From: CAYNWK01 sp964400875
GTDB taxonomy: Bacteria > Chloroflexota > Anaerolineae > Anaerolineales > UBA4823
DNA: 9,093 nt
Direction of reading: 5' to 3'
Assembly: GCA_964400875.1 (NCBI GenBank)
Contig: CAYNWK010000175.1
Coordinates: forward strand, 1 to 9,093
Part shown: positions 7,980 to 9,093 of the stretch, one piece after another
Layout of the letters: each line of letters begins with the position of its first letter
Numbering within the stretch: the stretch's first letter is position 1
Notes under the pieces: model-generated
Told to the model about the DNA's origin: nothing
Seen by the model: the letters and a program-made list of their open reading frames with translations, nothing else
Database searches by the model: none
Position numbers and translations under genes: made by a program

Positions 7980-8633
7980 TTGGATAGAAGGATGGGAACG
8001 GGCGCCCTCGCTGAGACAGAAAAAGATCTGCTCGCGGCCTTGCAGCGCGGCGACGAGGCGGCCTTCCTATCCCTGGTCAACCAGCATCACAGCGCCATGC
8101 TGCGGGTTTGCCGCTTGTTCGTAAGCGATCTCGCCGCGGCCGAGGAAGTCGTCCAGGATACCTGGCTGGCTGCCCTTGAAAGCCTGCACCGCTTCGAGGG
8201 GCGCAGCTCGCTCAAGACGTGGTTGTACGCCATCCTGACCAACAAGGCCAAGACCCGCGGGGTGCGGGAAAGCCGCAGCCTGCCTTTCTCCGCGCTCGAG
8301 GCGGAGCCGGCGGTAGACCCAGAGCGTTTTCACCCCAAGGGTCAAGCGTGGGCCGGTCATTGGGCTGAAAAACCCCGCCCGTGGGAACGCGTCCTGGAAA
8401 GCCAGGCGCTGTCCAACGAGCTGCTGGCTCACGTCCAGGCTGCCATCGAAAACCTGCCTGAGTCCCAGCGAACGGTGATCTCCCTGCGTGATATTGAGGG
8501 ATGGACTTCCGCCGAAGTTTGTAACATTTTAGACTTGTCAGAGACTAATCAACGCGTGCTTTTACACCGCGCCCGTTCGAAAGTGAGGCGGGCTCTGGAG
8601 GTTTACTTTGACGCCAAGGCAGGACGTACATGA
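7980..8633 (+). CDS. ECF-type RNA polymerase sigma factor
   Basis: This 217-aa protein has the two-domain layout of an extracytoplasmic-function sigma factor. Region 2 spans about 25-95 (AAAEEVVQDTWLAALESLHRFEGRSSLKTWLYAI), contacts core polymerase and reads the -10. Region 4 spans about 145-205 with a helix-turn-helix at WTSAEVCNILDLSETNQRVLLHRARSKVRRAL and reads the -35. The linker (about 100-140) is long and aromatic, with FHPKGQAWAGHWAEKPRPW. The start is uncertain: the frame opens at TTG 7980, with GGAAGG ten bases upstream (7964-7969), while the ATG at 7992 has AAGG immediately against it, too close to serve. The TTG is slightly favoured. The stop overlaps the ATG of the anti-sigma gene, so the pair is translationally coupled. 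It should turn on a stress or nutrient regulon when released by its partner. Confidence 0.92.
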   Translation: MDRRMGTGALAETEKDLLAALQRGDEAAFLSLVNQHHSAMLRVCRLFVSDLAAAEEVVQDTWLAALESLHRFEGRSSLKTWLYAILTNKAKTRGVRESRSLPFSALEAEPAVDPERFHPKGQAWAGHWAEKPRPWERVLESQALSNELLAHVQAAIENLPESQRTVISLRDIEGWTSAEVCNILDLSETNQRVLLHRARSKVRRALEVYFDAKAGRT

Positions 8634-8887
8634 AAGCAGACACGCCTTTGACCTGTAAAGAAATCGTCGAGCTGGTCACCGATTACCTGGAAGGCAGCCT
8701 GCCGGACGAGCAACGGGCCCTTTTTGAGGCCCATTTGGCGGCGTGCCGCGGCTGCCGTACCTACCTGGAGCAGATGCGCCAGACGATCGCGCTGACCGGC
8801 AGGTTGACGGAAGAATGGCTCACCCCGGAGGCGGAGCAGGTTTTGTTGAACGCTTACAAGGACTGGAAAAACATGCCGGAGGGTTAG
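8630..8887 (+). CDS. Soluble zinc-finger anti-sigma factor
   Basis: This 85-aa protein has the zf-HC2 anti-sigma fold. The motif His35-x3-Cys39-x2-Cys42 (EAHLAACRGCRTYL) is the zinc site of the ZAS family, and Cys9 is in the usual place for the fourth ligand or redox partner. The N-terminal half TCKEIVELVTDYLEGSLPDEQRALFEAHL fits the sigma-binding helices. There is no hydrophobic segment, so unlike many anti-sigma factors it is cytoplasmic. It would hold the preceding sigma factor until a signal, plausibly thiol oxidation or metal change as for RsrA, releases it; that trigger is inferred from the family. Its ATG overlaps the sigma stop (ATGA), with a weak AGGA five bases upstream, so translation depends on coupling. 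A strong terminator follows 31 bases after the stop. Confidence 0.9.
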   Translation: MKADTPLTCKEIVELVTDYLEGSLPDEQRALFEAHLAACRGCRTYLEQMRQTIALTGRLTEEWLTPEAEQVLLNAYKDWKNMPEG

Positions 8888-8918
8888 TTTGCAGTTTTTG
8901 CCCATCAGGTGGCGTCGT

Positions 8919-8962
8919 AAAAGCAGGTCACTTGCACACAAAGTGCGGGCGACCTGCTTTTT
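8919..8962. terminator. Strong, probably bidirectional intrinsic terminator
   Basis: Perfect 11-base arms AAAAGCAGGTC (8919-8929) and GACCTGCTTTT (8951-8961) are followed by a further T. After one mismatch, a second set of seven pairs (8931-8937 with 8943-8949, including two G-T) closes on the loop ACAAA. It ends the sigma/anti-sigma operon. The A-run on the left gives a short T-run for minus-strand transcripts, so it may also stop the convergent gene ending at 9013. Confidence 0.88.
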
Positions 8963-9012
8963 GGTTGGCAGCCATGGGATCCTGGGCCGGGCTGCGCCGG
9001 TATGCGCCGAGG

Positions 9013-9093
9013 CTAAAAACGCCGTCCGAAGGCGGGGACCAGCGCGCCGTTGATGAGGGCGCCCTCCGGCGAGCACAAGAACAGGATCAGCTC
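9013..9093 (-). CDS. C-terminal end of a probable short-chain dehydrogenase (partial)
   Basis: The last 26 codons read ELILFLCSPEGALINGALVPAFGRRF and then TAG (9013-9015). The pattern FLCSPEGALINGALVPAFG is that of the C-terminal substrate and oligomer region of SDR enzymes, where FLaS, a small residue stretch and a G-x-x-x-x-x-x-G tail occur. The rest lies to the right of the window. The gene faces the sigma operon, and the terminator at 8919-8962 lies 50 bases after its stop. The fragment is short, so the family call is tentative and no substrate can be given. Confidence 0.55.
   Translation of the reverse strand, partial: ELILFLCSPEGALINGALVPAFGRRF

Noticed and set aside
8603..9076. A 157-codon minus-strand open frame over the anti-sigma gene and the right end
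   Set aside because: It runs antisense to the sigma/anti-sigma genes and through a strong terminator, with no domain. The SDR-like C-terminus at 9013-9093 is in a different frame.

Overview
The window is a GC-rich, compact bacterial chromosome segment with no mobile element, CRISPR array, rRNA or tRNA that I can see. Gene content (heterodimeric ABC exporter pair, HemG-like flavodoxin, CoA-binding Rossmann protein, glucose-dehydrogenase-like SDR, large GH63-type glucosidase, ECF sigma factor with a zinc-finger anti-sigma factor) and a Gram-positive-type SOS box would fit a Chloroflexota (Anaerolineae-like) or other high-GC, Gram-positive-related lineage. That placement is an inference from gene style, not from a marker gene.

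Layout, left to right. (1) 1-2589, minus strand: a two-gene ABC exporter operon. The promoter-proximal gene (TTG start at 2589) is complete and has Asp in place of the catalytic Glu after Walker B, the mark of the degenerate half of a heterodimeric type IV exporter. The second gene (start at 776) leaves the window before its nucleotide-binding domain. (2) 2590-2958: a 369-base non-coding block. It holds the terminator of the gene to the right, two sets of palindromes, a candidate promoter, and a perfect CGAAC-N4-GTTCG LexA-type box just downstream of the -10 element. (3) 2959-4082, minus: a CoA-binding protein followed after 20 bases by a HemG-like flavodoxin. They are served by a good sigma-70 promoter (4200-4228) and a leader of about 110 bases containing a terminator-like hairpin. 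(4) 4325-7862, minus: a GH63/MGH1-like glucosidase (886 aa) followed by a glucose 1-dehydrogenase-like SDR (269 aa, GTG start), probably one transcript. (5) 7863-7979: a 117-base divergent promoter region. (6) 7980-8887, plus: an ECF sigma factor with an ATGA-overlapping soluble zinc-binding anti-sigma factor, closed by a strong hairpin terminator (8919-8962). (7) 9013-9093, minus: the last 26 codons of what looks like another SDR, convergent with the sigma operon.

Functional reading. The glucosidase and the dehydrogenase form a plausible cytoplasmic route: release glucose from a glucoside or compatible solute, then oxidise it with NAD(P)+. The sigma/anti-sigma pair diverges from this unit and may control it. 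The exporter operon is a candidate member of the DNA-damage regulon. I see no clearly new multi-gene system. The items most worth testing are the SOS box on the exporter, the leader of the CoA-binding/flavodoxin operon, and the sigma-factor/glucosidase divergon.
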